Of a DNA stretch of 43,979 nucleotides, positions 8,198 through 16,324 are shown piece after piece. The stretch comes from Acidobacteriota bacterium. Its GTDB lineage: Bacteria; Acidobacteriota; Thermoanaerobaculia; Multivoradales; SZUA-115. Location: assembly GCA_024277255.1 (NCBI GenBank), contig JAJRVQ010000048.1:42501-86479 (forward strand), read 5' to 3'. The first letter of the stretch is position 1. Every line of letters begins with the position of its first letter. The notes beneath the pieces are model-generated. The model was given only the letters and a program-made list of their open reading frames with translations. It was not told the origin of the DNA and did no database searches. The translations under genes were made by a program, and so were the position numbers.

Positions 8198-11098
8198 TTA
8201 GAACTGACTACCGATGTAGAAGGTGGTTCGGGTGTCCGAGAGCGTGTCCTTGAAGTCCCACTGTTTGGCGAAGTCCCAGTTCAGGTTGAGGCCCAGGAAA
8301 CGGACGGAGAGGCCGAAACCGTAGGTCGAGATCCCATCCGCCAGCCTCGACTCCGCGCTGTCGTAGAAGCGAAATGTCTCGCCATCGTCCCACACACCGG
8401 CGATGTCGAGGAAAAATCGTCCCCGGATGCCCTGGAAGTTGAACACCGGCGTGGCGATCAGGTCGATCAGCGGGAAGCGCAGTTCGAAGTTGGTGAAGAA
8501 GATGTTTTCACCCGTCACCCGGCGGTAGTCAAACCCACGGATGTTGTCGCCGCCGACAAAGAAGGGAACGTTGTCGTCTCCCTGCTTGGTGCCGACAAAA
8601 GCGCGAATAGCGAAGACCGTCCTGCGCGACAGCGAGAAATACTGCCTGAAGTCTGCAGAGATTTCCGAGGTCAGGGTGCTGCCTTCACCTTCGGCCGGAG
8701 AGATGTTCGGAGCATAGTTGGCGTCCAGACGCATCCGCCGGCCACTGGCCGGCCCGAAAGCTTGATAGACCGCCGAATCATTGACCAAGGAAGCCTCCAG
8801 CCACGGGAAGTCGTCCTTGTCCGACACCAGCCGCACTACCGGACCAAAGTCGGGGTCTTGGAAGAGCTGTGGCCGGTCGACCTTGCGGAAGATATAACCG
8901 ACACCGACCGTTGCCCGGGTGTTGAAGCTCAGCGGATAGGAGAGCGACCCGATCGCACCGGAGAAGCGTACCTCCTGGCGGCGGTCGAGCACCTGTCCAC
9001 TGTTGGGATCCCGTAGCACAAAGAAGAAGTCGCGACTATCGAACAGATGGACGCTCCACTGCCAGCGATTCGACAGATCGGCATAGACCACGTCGAAGTT
9101 CGACAAGCTGTCAAACGAGCTGAAGGTCGTGAAGATCCGCTTGTCGCCCAGGTAATCGGTGAAGGTCAGTCGAACCTGCCCCAGGAAGGTGTTGTTGTTG
9201 TCGACGGCGATGGCGGTTTGGGCATCTTCGAGGAAGAAATGCCAACCGCCGTAGTTGTCTTCGTTCGCCTTGTCGACGTTGACTTCGATATCCGGCTCGA
9301 AGAGAGGTAGTTCGCCGGCCTCGCTCGGCTCGGGGCTGAGCTCGATGGAGATCGGCTCCTCGACCGGATCTTCAAGATCGTTCAAGAAGAGGCTGTAGGT
9401 ACCGTTCCACAAACCGCTGAAGGCGAGACTCTCACCGCCGGTGCGGCGGGCGAGGACCGCGGGCATGAAACAACCGGTGACCACGTCGGTCCAGCGCTTC
9501 AACTCGCCGCTCTCGAGATCCAGGCTGTAGATGTTGTCGAAGCCGTTGCGGTCCGAGGTGAAGTAGATCCGCCGGCCATCGGGAGAGTAGATCGCGTCCT
9601 TGTCGTTCGAATCATCCCGCGTCAGCTGGTAGCGCTGAGTCGGATCGTCCAGGTCGATTCGGAAGAGCTTGGCGTACTCACCGACCACCGAGGTGAAGAC
9701 CAGCGACCGGCCATCGGGAGAAAAGGTCGGGGCGCCGTCGTAGACCGAGTCGTCGGTGACTTGGATGACCTCCTCGGTCGAGAGGTCGATCATGAAGATA
9801 TCGAACTGGCCGTTTCGGTTGCCCGAGAAGGCGATGTAGCGCCCATCCGGGCTCCACGTCGGCGCCATCTGCTGTTCAACATCCATCGGCAGAATGCGCT
9901 TGACGCCGCCATTGAGCACATCGATGAAGAGGATCGCGCGACCCTCGTCACGGCGCGCGAAAATCGCAAGTTGGTTGCCATCGGGCGAGAAGGCCAGGTC
10001 GCGACCCATCTTGCGTGCCACCAAGAAACCTTGGACCACCAGGTAGCGGTAGTCCTTGGCCAGTCCCTTGGTCAAGTTGCGAATCTGCCGCCGGCTCTTG
10101 GTGTCGAAGAGGACGATGTCGACATCGCCGCGCTGCACGCTGACCGCCGCCAGAAGGTCGCCCGAGGGGGAGGCTACCGGGGAGATCTCCTGGTTGCGCA
10201 GCACATGGTCGACCCGGAACGGTCGCCCAAAATCGCTCGGCTCGCCGGTCTCGATCAGACTCTGCAGGTATTTCTTGCGCAGCCAGCGGCGGAACTCGAG
10301 GTCAAAGTCCTCCGGATCGATGCGAAAGGCCTGCTGGATGGCGCGACCCGGCCGCGACCCGAGGGTATTGCGGAACTCGAAGACGAAGTCCCTGAAGCCC
10401 TCTTTGCCCCACCGCTCCTCGATGTAATCGAAGACCGCATGGCCCAGGCGATAGGCGAAGTAGCCGCCAAAGTTGCCTTGGGTCACCGACGGAATGTTGT
10501 CGTTGACCACCGCGTCGCGCAGCACCATCTGATCGTGACTTTCTTCGTCGTCGGCCATGTAGGAAGCCATGCCCTCCATGAACCATTGCGGCGGCCGCAG
10601 CGTGGCGGCTCGGCCGAGCCTGCCCTGGAAGAGGATGTGGTACTGGAAGATGTGCGTCAGCTCATGCAGCAGCAACTTCATCAAGTCCGGGTCCGGCATG
10701 TCGACCGGCAAGACGATGCGGTTGCGCGACGGCGAGGCAAAAGCACCGATCCCCTCGGGGATGAAGTTGAGGATGATGTTGTTCTGCTCGAAAGCCGAGT
10801 GGGTGGCGTAGAAGATCAGCGGAGTCGGGTCTTGAATCTGGAAGTCGAACTCGCGCGACAGCCGATCGTAGGCGCTCTCGGCAAAGGAGACGACCTTCTG
10901 CAGAAGCACCTCCTCTTCCTCGTAGTAGTGCACGTCAAAGTGGGTCGAGTGGTAGATCTTCCACTCGAAATCTTTGTACTGGACTTTGTTCTGGCCGAAG
11001 TTGCGATATTGGGCACGCGCCGGGGCGGCGCCGGCGAACAGCGCCAGGACCACCACGGAAGCCACACAGGCTCCTACCATTCGTCGTCTCTGAACCAC
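8198..11098 (-). CDS. Outer-membrane fusion protein: HExxH metalloprotease, TolB-like propeller, Omp85-type barrel
   Basis: The 966-residue protein starts with a signal peptide (about 1-29, ending APARAQ). Next comes a gluzincin-like domain with LLLHELTHIFQYH (HExxH at 145-149) and a downstream WFMEGMASY, where Glu175 is the likely third zinc ligand. Repeated SPDGxxxxF blades between about residues 290 and 590 form a TolB/WD40-like beta-propeller. The last 320 residues are rich in alternating beta-strands with GGDNIRGFDYRR and end in Phe, as expected for an Omp85/BamA-type barrel. I infer a surface or periplasmic protease anchored by its own barrel. One propeller blade reads PAVLARRTGGESLAFS where a WSPDG turn is expected. 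Substrate unknown. Confidence 0.85.
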   Translation of the reverse strand: MVQRRRMVGACVASVVVLALFAGAAPARAQYRNFGQNKVQYKDFEWKIYHSTHFDVHYYEEEEVLLQKVVSFAESAYDRLSREFDFQIQDPTPLIFYATHSAFEQNNIILNFIPEGIGAFASPSRNRIVLPVDMPDPDLMKLLLHELTHIFQYHILFQGRLGRAATLRPPQWFMEGMASYMADDEESHDQMVLRDAVVNDNIPSVTQGNFGGYFAYRLGHAVFDYIEERWGKEGFRDFVFEFRNTLGSRPGRAIQQAFRIDPEDFDLEFRRWLRKKYLQSLIETGEPSDFGRPFRVDHVLRNQEISPVASPSGDLLAAVSVQRGDVDIVLFDTKSRRQIRNLTKGLAKDYRYLVVQGFLVARKMGRDLAFSPDGNQLAIFARRDEGRAILFIDVLNGGVKRILPMDVEQQMAPTWSPDGRYIAFSGNRNGQFDIFMIDLSTEEVIQVTDDSVYDGAPTFSPDGRSLVFTSVVGEYAKLFRIDLDDPTQRYQLTRDDSNDKDAIYSPDGRRIYFTSDRNGFDNIYSLDLESGELKRWTDVVTGCFMPAVLARRTGGESLAFSGLWNGTYSLFLNDLEDPVEEPISIELSPEPSEAGELPLFEPDIEVNVDKANEDNYGGWHFFLEDAQTAIAVDNNNTFLGQVRLTFTDYLGDKRIFTTFSSFDSLSNFDVVYADLSNRWQWSVHLFDSRDFFFVLRDPNSGQVLDRRQEVRFSGAIGSLSYPLSFNTRATVGVGYIFRKVDRPQLFQDPDFGPVVRLVSDKDDFPWLEASLVNDSAVYQAFGPASGRRMRLDANYAPNISPAEGEGSTLTSEISADFRQYFSLSRRTVFAIRAFVGTKQGDDNVPFFVGGDNIRGFDYRRVTGENIFFTNFELRFPLIDLIATPVFNFQGIRGRFFLDIAGVWDDGETFRFYDSAESRLADGISTYGFGLSVRFLGLNLNWDFAKQWDFKDTLSDTRTTFYIGSQF

Positions 11099-11114
11099 GG
11101 TTATCTCCCTACCC

Positions 11115-11810
11115 TCACTCGGTGAACAAAATCCGCGAAGCCTCGATCGCTTTGACCGTGAAGATATTCACCAGCCGATCCTCGATGGCGTACAGATTCT
11201 CGAACATTCCCATCAACGGGTCGGCATCTTCCCCTTCGATGCTCTGGAAGTCCTTGAAGTTGTCGGTATAGAGCAGTTTGCCGGTCTCGCCATCGAAAAC
11301 CTGGAGCAGGATGTCGTACTCGAAACCCGTCTGCTCGACCAGGACCTGCCGGTAGTACTCACGCCCGTCGTAGGGCGAAGTAAAGGCCTCGGTGCGATAG
11401 CCCGTCTTGTCCTGAATGTCGAAGTCAAGACTGCCCCCGAGCACCAGATCAGCATTGCTGCGCGCACCAACGGCGGCCCAAAAATCCGCTTCCCGACTGA
11501 GCCGATCGATGTCGAAGGTCGGCAGGTCCACCGGCGAGGATTCCAGCACCTTGAGGTCTGTGTCGCGGCGCAGGACCTGCAACAGGTAGCGCTCGAATTC
11601 GTGCTGAACATCGATATCGCGGCCGCGAATCGGCTGCTCGGCCCCTTCCTGGCTGGCCACCAGGAAAGGCACGATGGTGATCGACTCGGTACCTTCGATA
11701 TCGAGCCGCGCTCGCTGCGGCAAGCGCAGTCGCACCTCGGTTGAACCGGCCCACAAAGTGGTGCTGGTAAACGCCAAGAGAATCACCAAAATGGATGTGC
11801 GCTCAAACAT
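11115..11810 (-). CDS. Exported protein of unknown function
   Basis: I do not recognise this family. From ATG 11810 it encodes 231 residues with a clear signal peptide (MFERTSILVILLAFTS then TTLWA). The mature part contains SITIVPFLVASQEG, an LVLGGSLDFDI strand and a YDILLQVFDGETGKLLYTDNF segment. This pattern resembles outer-membrane-associated proteins that assemble a variable from DUF-like CsgG/LPS-export folds, but that is a weak analogy. GAGG lies six bases before the ATG. A longer start at 11888 overlaps the upstream stop codon as ATGA and cannot be excluded. It ends 16 bases before the protease-barrel gene, so the two are probably co-translated and may work together at the envelope. 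Confidence 0.7.
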   Translation of the reverse strand: MFERTSILVILLAFTSTTLWAGSTEVRLRLPQRARLDIEGTESITIVPFLVASQEGAEQPIRGRDIDVQHEFERYLLQVLRRDTDLKVLESSPVDLPTFDIDRLSREADFWAAVGARSNADLVLGGSLDFDIQDKTGYRTEAFTSPYDGREYYRQVLVEQTGFEYDILLQVFDGETGKLLYTDNFKDFQSIEGEDADPLMGMFENLYAIEDRLVNIFTVKAIEASRILFTE

Positions 11811-11884
11811 TCGAAGCCTCGGCCTTTTCGTCGTCGTGCGGTTCGTCGCGGCCGGGCAACGGCCACCGGCTTTCATTGTGCTCT

Positions 11885-12322
11885 TCATAGGACTGCGCTG
11901 TCACCGCTAGCGGACTCATCGTTCTCTGACGGCTCGGCGGGTTCCTCACCGCCCTCGCCGCGATCCGCGTTGTAGTTATTGTAGAACTCGATAAAGCGAG
12001 CGTAATTGCGCTTCACCGCCGCATCGCCGGGCGCCAGCCGCAAAGCCTTGTCGTAGAGCTCTCGTGCCCGATCGAAGTCGCCGATCGCCTCGGCGGCAAC
12101 GGCCATGTTGTTGAACACGTGGGGGTTTCCCGGATCGAGTTCATCGGCCTGCTGGAAGCGGAAGAGCGCTTCACTCCACAGCCCGCGTTTGGCCATTTCA
12201 ACACCGAAAGAGAGTTGGGACGGCGCGCGATCGGGCTTGCCGTAGTTCCTGGCACTACAGCCGATCAAGCCGACCAGCACGACCATCGCCGCGGGTAGGA
12301 AGACCAGACGGTTCAGGCGCAT
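11885..12322 (-). CDS. TPR-containing lipoprotein
   Basis: The 145-residue product begins with a lipoprotein signal peptide ending VLVGLIGC, giving a lipobox with Cys22. One or two tetratricopeptide repeats follow (ALFRFQQADELDPGNPHVFNN and DFDRARELYDKALRLAPGD). The C-terminus is acidic and Ser/Glu-rich. The ATG at 12322 is chosen because GGAGGT lies seven bases upstream and the signal peptide starts there; the open frame continues upstream to 12808 without sense. It is likely a membrane-anchored scaffold. It is the first gene of the minus-strand envelope cluster and is divergent from dprA. Confidence 0.82.
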   Translation of the reverse strand: MRLNRLVFLPAAMVVLVGLIGCSARNYGKPDRAPSQLSFGVEMAKRGLWSEALFRFQQADELDPGNPHVFNNMAVAAEAIGDFDRARELYDKALRLAPGDAAVKRNYARFIEFYNNYNADRGEGGEEPAEPSENDESASGDSAVL

Positions 12323-12512
12323 GGGATACCTCCGAAAAGTACGGCGGTGCTGAAGATTGCGTGACGGATCACGGGAGTATATACGAGCGCCGATACCGCC
12401 TCGGCCTTCTCCCAGCGCCTCTTCTTCAACTCCGGCGAGCGATTGCTCGCCTGTTTTTCGTCTCAACAGACTAGAGATCACCAGGCGGACTGACCGAGAG
12501 GAGGCAAGAGGC

Positions 12513-13739
12513 ATGCAGGATCGAGGAAGCAACAAAGGTGCCAGCGATGGGCGACCGGCGATGGGCGATCGGCGACGACTGATCGCCCTCAACACCGTAG
12601 AGATTTCCCGCGCGGCAATCTGCCGGCTCGGCGCACGGATCGAGCTGTGGTCGGGCGACGGAACCCAGAGGCCGGCCTCGCAGGTGGCCCGCGACCTCGG
12701 GGTCAAGCCGGCGGCCGTCAGATCGGCGCGCGGGATCGTCGCCGAAGCAGCGGCCGTCGCGGCTCGCGAAAACGAACGAGCCTCGCGGCTCGGCGCACGC
12801 ATCATCACGGCGCTCGACGACGATTACCCAGCGCCTCTCTTCGATCTCGCCATGCCGCCGCCGGTTCTCTACCTGCGGGGGCAACTGAGCGCCGCGCCGG
12901 CTGTCGCCATCGTCGGCTCGCGAGATCCCGACACCTACGGCCGCGAGACCGCTTCGCTCTTCGGCCGCGAACTGGCCCAGGCCGGCGCCGTCGTCGTTTC
13001 AGGCTTCGCCCGCGGCGTCGACACCGCGGCGCATCGCGGCGCCCTCGGAGCGGACGGCGGCAAGACCATCGCCGTTCTCGGCTGCGGCCTCGGCGTCGAC
13101 TACCCGCGCGGCAACAGCCCGCTGGGCGACGACATCGCCGCCAACGGCGCCGTGCTCAGCGAGCTTCCCATCGGCACCGGCCCGCGCGCAAATCACTTCC
13201 CGGTGCGCAACCGAATCATCGCCGCCCTGGCGCAAACGGTCCTGGTGGTGCGCGCCACGGCCCGCTCCGGATCCTTGATCACCGCCCGCCAAGCACTCGA
13301 ACTCGGCCGCGACGTCGCCGCCATTCCCGGCCGCATCTTCGCCCGCGGCTCGGAAGGACCCAACAGCCTGATCCGGCTCGGAGCCTTGCTCGCTCAGCAT
13401 CCCAACGATCTCCTCGAAACCCTCCGACCACCCCTGGTGGACAGTTCCCAGGACACCAAGCCCAAGCCGGCTCCGCAAGCGCCATCCAAGAGTTTGAACT
13501 CCAGCAACTTGAATAGCCCATCTCCGCCCACCACCAACAAGCCTCCAAAACCCCCACCCCAAGAGCCTGACCAACAGCGACTACTGGAGGCCATCGCCCC
13601 CGGTGAAACGCAAGACGCCGAAACGCTGGCCACCGCCGTCGGGATCAAAGTCGAAAAGGCCCTCGCCCAACTGCTCGACCTAGAACTCGGCGGCTGGATC
13701 CGACGCGAGGGCGGCGGGCTGTTCAGCCGGAGGCTGTGA
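12513..13739 (+). CDS. dprA: DNA-processing protein DprA
   Basis: DprA loads RecA on incoming single-stranded DNA during natural transformation. From ATG 12513 it has 408 residues: an N-terminal helical region, then the Rossmann-like DNA-binding fold (VAIVGSRDPDTYGRETA, VVSGFARGVDTAAHRGAL, TIAVLGCGLGVDYP, GPRANHFPVRNRIIAAL, ARSGSLITARQAL, AIPGRIF). A Pro/Asn/Ser-rich linker of about 45 residues follows, then a winged-helix domain at the C-terminus. GGAGG eight bases before the ATG supports this start over 12357. A heptanucleotide repeat tract lies within the first 25 codons. It heads the plus-strand cluster and is divergent from the TPR lipoprotein gene. Confidence 0.92.
   Translation: MQDRGSNKGASDGRPAMGDRRRLIALNTVEISRAAICRLGARIELWSGDGTQRPASQVARDLGVKPAAVRSARGIVAEAAAVAARENERASRLGARIITALDDDYPAPLFDLAMPPPVLYLRGQLSAAPAVAIVGSRDPDTYGRETASLFGRELAQAGAVVVSGFARGVDTAAHRGALGADGGKTIAVLGCGLGVDYPRGNSPLGDDIAANGAVLSELPIGTGPRANHFPVRNRIIAALAQTVLVVRATARSGSLITARQALELGRDVAAIPGRIFARGSEGPNSLIRLGALLAQHPNDLLETLRPPLVDSSQDTKPKPAPQAPSKSLNSSNLNSPSPPTTNKPPKPPPQEPDQQRLLEAIAPGETQDAETLATAVGIKVEKALAQLLDLELGGWIRREGGGLFSRRL
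12545..12579 (+). repeat. Imperfect heptanucleotide repeats in the 5' end of dprA
   Basis: Five 7-base units run in tandem: cgatggg, cgaccgg, cgatggg, cgatcgg, cgacgac. They fall inside the dprA coding sequence if translation starts at 12513. A change of one unit would shift the reading frame. Confidence 0.75.
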
Positions 13740-13808
13740 CGTGGCGAGAGTCCAAGGCACGGGAGGGAGTCGGTTGTGGACGCCCTATTGTCCCACTGCT
13801 ACTGACAC

Positions 13809-14579
13809 ATGAGACGGGATGGAGATCCAGTGAGGCCGTTGCCTTTCGGCAACTACATCGTCTACGTCGACGAGAGCGGCGACCACGGCTTGGCGTCGAT
13901 CGACCCCAACTACCCTGTATTTGTTCTTGCCTTCTGCATTTTTCGGAAGCAAGCCTACTGGCGGCATTGCGTTCCAGCGGTTCAGAGGTTCAAGTTCCAA
14001 CACTTCGGTCACGACATGATCATCTTGCACGAGCGAGAGATCCGCTTGGCTCATTCTCCGTTTCAGTTCTTGCGTGATCCGACGCAGCGGCCAAGGTTCA
14101 TGGCCGGCCTGACTGAGCTTATCGAGTCGACGGAGTTCACGGTCATCGCCTCGGCAATACACAAGAAGAGACTTCAAGATCGGTATCATCTTCCCGATAA
14201 CCCCTACGATCTTGCGCTCGCATTCTGTCTCAAGCAGCTTCAGTCGTTCTTGATCGAGAAGGGCGAGAACGCACGCCTCGTCCACGTGGTCTTCGAGTGC
14301 AGAGGCAAGCGCGAGGATGCCGCGCTAGATCTAGAATTCCGGCGAGTCTGTGACGAGGCCAACTGGACCCAGCAGAATCTTCTCCTCTTCGAGCCCGTCT
14401 TCGCTCCCAAGAGCACGAACAGCTGCGGATTGCAGCTTGCCGACTTGATCGCCCGACCCATCGGCAGGAGCATCCTCAATCCCGACCAGAACAACCGGGC
14501 CTACGCGAGTATCCGCAAGAAATTTCGTCGCTCTCAAGGCGGCGAATTGCGAGGATATGGGCTCAGAGTTTTCCCCTGA
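13809..14579 (+). CDS. DUF3800 family protein
   Basis: This 256-residue protein has the diagnostic N-terminal motif YIVYVDESGDHG and the C-terminal LQLADLIARPIGR with its conserved Asp. Both are hallmarks of DUF3800, a family with a predicted RNase H-like fold often found on mobile or accessory DNA; its biochemical role is not established. An alternative GTG start at 13830 has GGAG five bases upstream and may be the real one. The base composition differs from the neighbours: three successive 60-base lines from 13861 contain 37, 32 and 29 G+C, against 45 in a dprA line (13021). It sits between dprA and trmFO, where topA is usual. Confidence 0.82.
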   Translation: MRRDGDPVRPLPFGNYIVYVDESGDHGLASIDPNYPVFVLAFCIFRKQAYWRHCVPAVQRFKFQHFGHDMIILHEREIRLAHSPFQFLRDPTQRPRFMAGLTELIESTEFTVIASAIHKKRLQDRYHLPDNPYDLALAFCLKQLQSFLIEKGENARLVHVVFECRGKREDAALDLEFRRVCDEANWTQQNLLLFEPVFAPKSTNSCGLQLADLIARPIGRSILNPDQNNRAYASIRKKFRRSQGGELRGYGLRVFP

Positions 14580-14588
14580 ACAGCAAAA

Positions 14589-14610
14589 GGCCCCGGTTCT
14601 CACCGAGGCC
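14589..14610 (+). terminator. Hairpin after the DUF3800 gene, possible terminator
   Basis: The arms are GGCC-c-CGGT and ACCG-a-GGCC around a TTCTC loop, ten bases past the DUF3800 stop codon. No T-run follows, so intrinsic termination is uncertain. Confidence 0.4.
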
Positions 14611-14636
14611 AGACGCCGACCGAGAATGCTCAGTCC

Positions 14637-14651
14637 GTAGGCAAAGCCTAC
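14637..14651. repeat. Perfect short hairpin GTAGGC-aaa-GCCTAC
   Basis: Six-base perfect arms surround a three-base loop. It lies in the same spacer and may be part of a dispersed palindromic repeat. Nothing links it to a function. Confidence 0.5.
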
Positions 14652-14869
14652 GCTACCCAACCACTATTTTCAACCCCGGAATAGCCGGCCAACCTCCCCC
14701 GAGACGCGAAGCGGCGAGTTCGAGGTGGCCCGAGCGGGATCGAAGCAAGATTGCGCGAAGCGCGAGCGAGGCTTCAACCAACGTCCAGCGACGAGTCCCC
14801 GCTGAAGCGACCCTGAGCCCGCGGGCGACCGGGGAGCGCCGCGGGAACGAGGAGCCATCAAAATCGGGA

Positions 14870-14875
14870 CATAAT
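14870..14875 (+). promoter_or_regulatory. -10-like element abutting the trmFO start (leaderless type)
   Basis: CATAAT ends six bases before the trmFO ATG. With normal promoter spacing, transcription would start at or next to the A of the ATG. No Shine-Dalgarno sequence lies at normal distance. Confidence 0.5.
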
Positions 14876-14881
14876 CAACCC

Positions 14882-16309
14882 ATGGACGCACCCACAGCTC
14901 CGAGTTCGCCGGATCAACCCATCCACGTCATCGGCGGCGGGCTGGCCGGTTGCGAGTGCGCCTACCAGCTGGCCACGCGCGGACTGCCGGTCATCCTGTG
15001 GGAAATGCGCCCGCAGCGCCCCACCGCGGCGCATCAGACGGGGGATCTCGCCGAGTTGGTATGCAGCAACTCGCTGCGCAGCGATGATCCCGTACACGCC
15101 GCCGGCCTGCTCAAGCGCGAGATGGAGGCCTTCGGTTCTCTGATCATCTCCGCCGCCCGGCGCTCAGCGGTGCCGGCGGGTAGCGCCCTGGCGGTGGACC
15201 GCGAGCAGTTCGCCGCCGCCGTCACCTCCGCCCTGGAGAACCACCCCAAGATCGAGATCCGGCGCCAAGAGGTCACCGAGCTACCGCCCGGCGAAATCGT
15301 CATCGCCACCGGCCCGCTGACCTCCGAAGCGATGACAAGCTGCTTGCAAGAGATTCTGGGCAGCGAATACCTCTACTTCTATGACGCAATCGCCCCCATC
15401 GTCGACACCGAGAGCCTCGACATGTCGCGCCTCTTCTGGGCTTCGAGATACGACAAGGGAGGCGCCGACTACCTCAACGCCCCGATGACCCAGGAGGAAT
15501 ACGCCACCTTCCACCATGCGCTGATCCACGCCGAGGTGCTCCCGCTGCACGACTTTGAAAAGACACTTTTCTTCGAAGGCTGCCTGCCGATCGAAGAGCT
15601 GGCGCGCCGCGGTGTCGACACCCTGCGCTACGGACCGATGAAACCGGTAGGGCTGCGCACGCCCGACGGCGAGCGGCCATGGGCGGTAGTGCAATTGCGG
15701 CAGGAGAACATCGCCAAGAGCCACCTCAACCTGGTCGGCTTCCAGTCGCGCATGAAGTGGGGTGAGCAAAAACGGGTGCTGGGCCTCATCCCGGGCTTGG
15801 CCCACGCCGAGTTCGTTCGCCTGGGCCAGATCCACCGCAACACTTTCGTCAACTCACCCGTTCACCTCGACCCTTGGTATCGAATCAAGGCACAGCCTCG
15901 GTTGCGCCTGGCCGGGCAGATCACCGGGGTCGAGGGGTACCTCGAATCGGCGGCCACCGGCTTGCTCAGCGGCCTTTACCTGGTACTGGAACACCGCGCC
16001 AGAGCGAGCGCGGCGGCCCACGGCGCGGAGACGACGAGCCTGCTCCCGCGCCCCTTGCCGGCGACCACCGCGCTGGGCACGCTGGCTCGCCATCTGACCG
16101 AGTCGGACCCGAAGCGATTCCAACCGACCAACGTCAACTACGGCCTCTTCGAGCCCTTGACGGTCCGTGCCAAGAAGCGTGAACGGCGCGCCCACTACGC
16201 CCAGCGCGCCCGTCAAGAGTTGGCGGTCTGGGCACAAGAGCATCAGGTTGAACTGGCTGGTGAACCGCAACTCTCGAACCAAGCGATGGCTGCGGCGACG
16301 GCGACCTAG
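14882..16309 (+). CDS. trmFO: Methylenetetrahydrofolate-tRNA-(uracil-5-)-methyltransferase TrmFO
   Basis: TrmFO is a folate- and FAD-dependent enzyme that methylates U54 of tRNA. The 475-residue length is normal. The N-terminal VIGGGLAGCECAYQLA is the FAD-binding fingerprint. The two functional cysteines appear as Cys61 in LVCSNSLRSDD and Cys234 in FFEGCLPIEEL. Strong family segments include MKPVGLRTPDG, LVGFQSRMKWGEQKRVL and GQITGVEGYLESAATGL. It begins with ATG and no Shine-Dalgarno, but has a CATAAT six bases upstream. The xerC gene follows after 15 bases, the arrangement seen in Bacillus subtilis and many other bacteria. Confidence 0.96.
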   Translation: MDAPTAPSSPDQPIHVIGGGLAGCECAYQLATRGLPVILWEMRPQRPTAAHQTGDLAELVCSNSLRSDDPVHAAGLLKREMEAFGSLIISAARRSAVPAGSALAVDREQFAAAVTSALENHPKIEIRRQEVTELPPGEIVIATGPLTSEAMTSCLQEILGSEYLYFYDAIAPIVDTESLDMSRLFWASRYDKGGADYLNAPMTQEEYATFHHALIHAEVLPLHDFEKTLFFEGCLPIEELARRGVDTLRYGPMKPVGLRTPDGERPWAVVQLRQENIAKSHLNLVGFQSRMKWGEQKRVLGLIPGLAHAEFVRLGQIHRNTFVNSPVHLDPWYRIKAQPRLRLAGQITGVEGYLESAATGLLSGLYLVLEHRARASAAAHGAETTSLLPRPLPATTALGTLARHLTESDPKRFQPTNVNYGLFEPLTVRAKKRERRAHYAQRARQELAVWAQEHQVELAGEPQLSNQAMAAATAT

Positions 16310-16324
16310 ACAAGAGCCACCCTT

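Larger units (their letters stand above)
14580..14881. other. Intergenic region with hairpins and GC-rich imperfect repeats
   Basis: No supported gene was found here. It holds two hairpins just after the DUF3800 gene (14589-14610 and 14637-14651). From about 14690 to 14850 there is a stretch with recurring gcgaag, gcgag and cgaagc words, and an inverted pair CCCGCGG (14818-14824) / CCGCGGG (14839-14845). A -10-like hexamer stands directly before trmFO. A 73-codon minus-strand reading frame covers much of it but has no recognisable family or ribosome-binding site. Confidence 0.6.
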
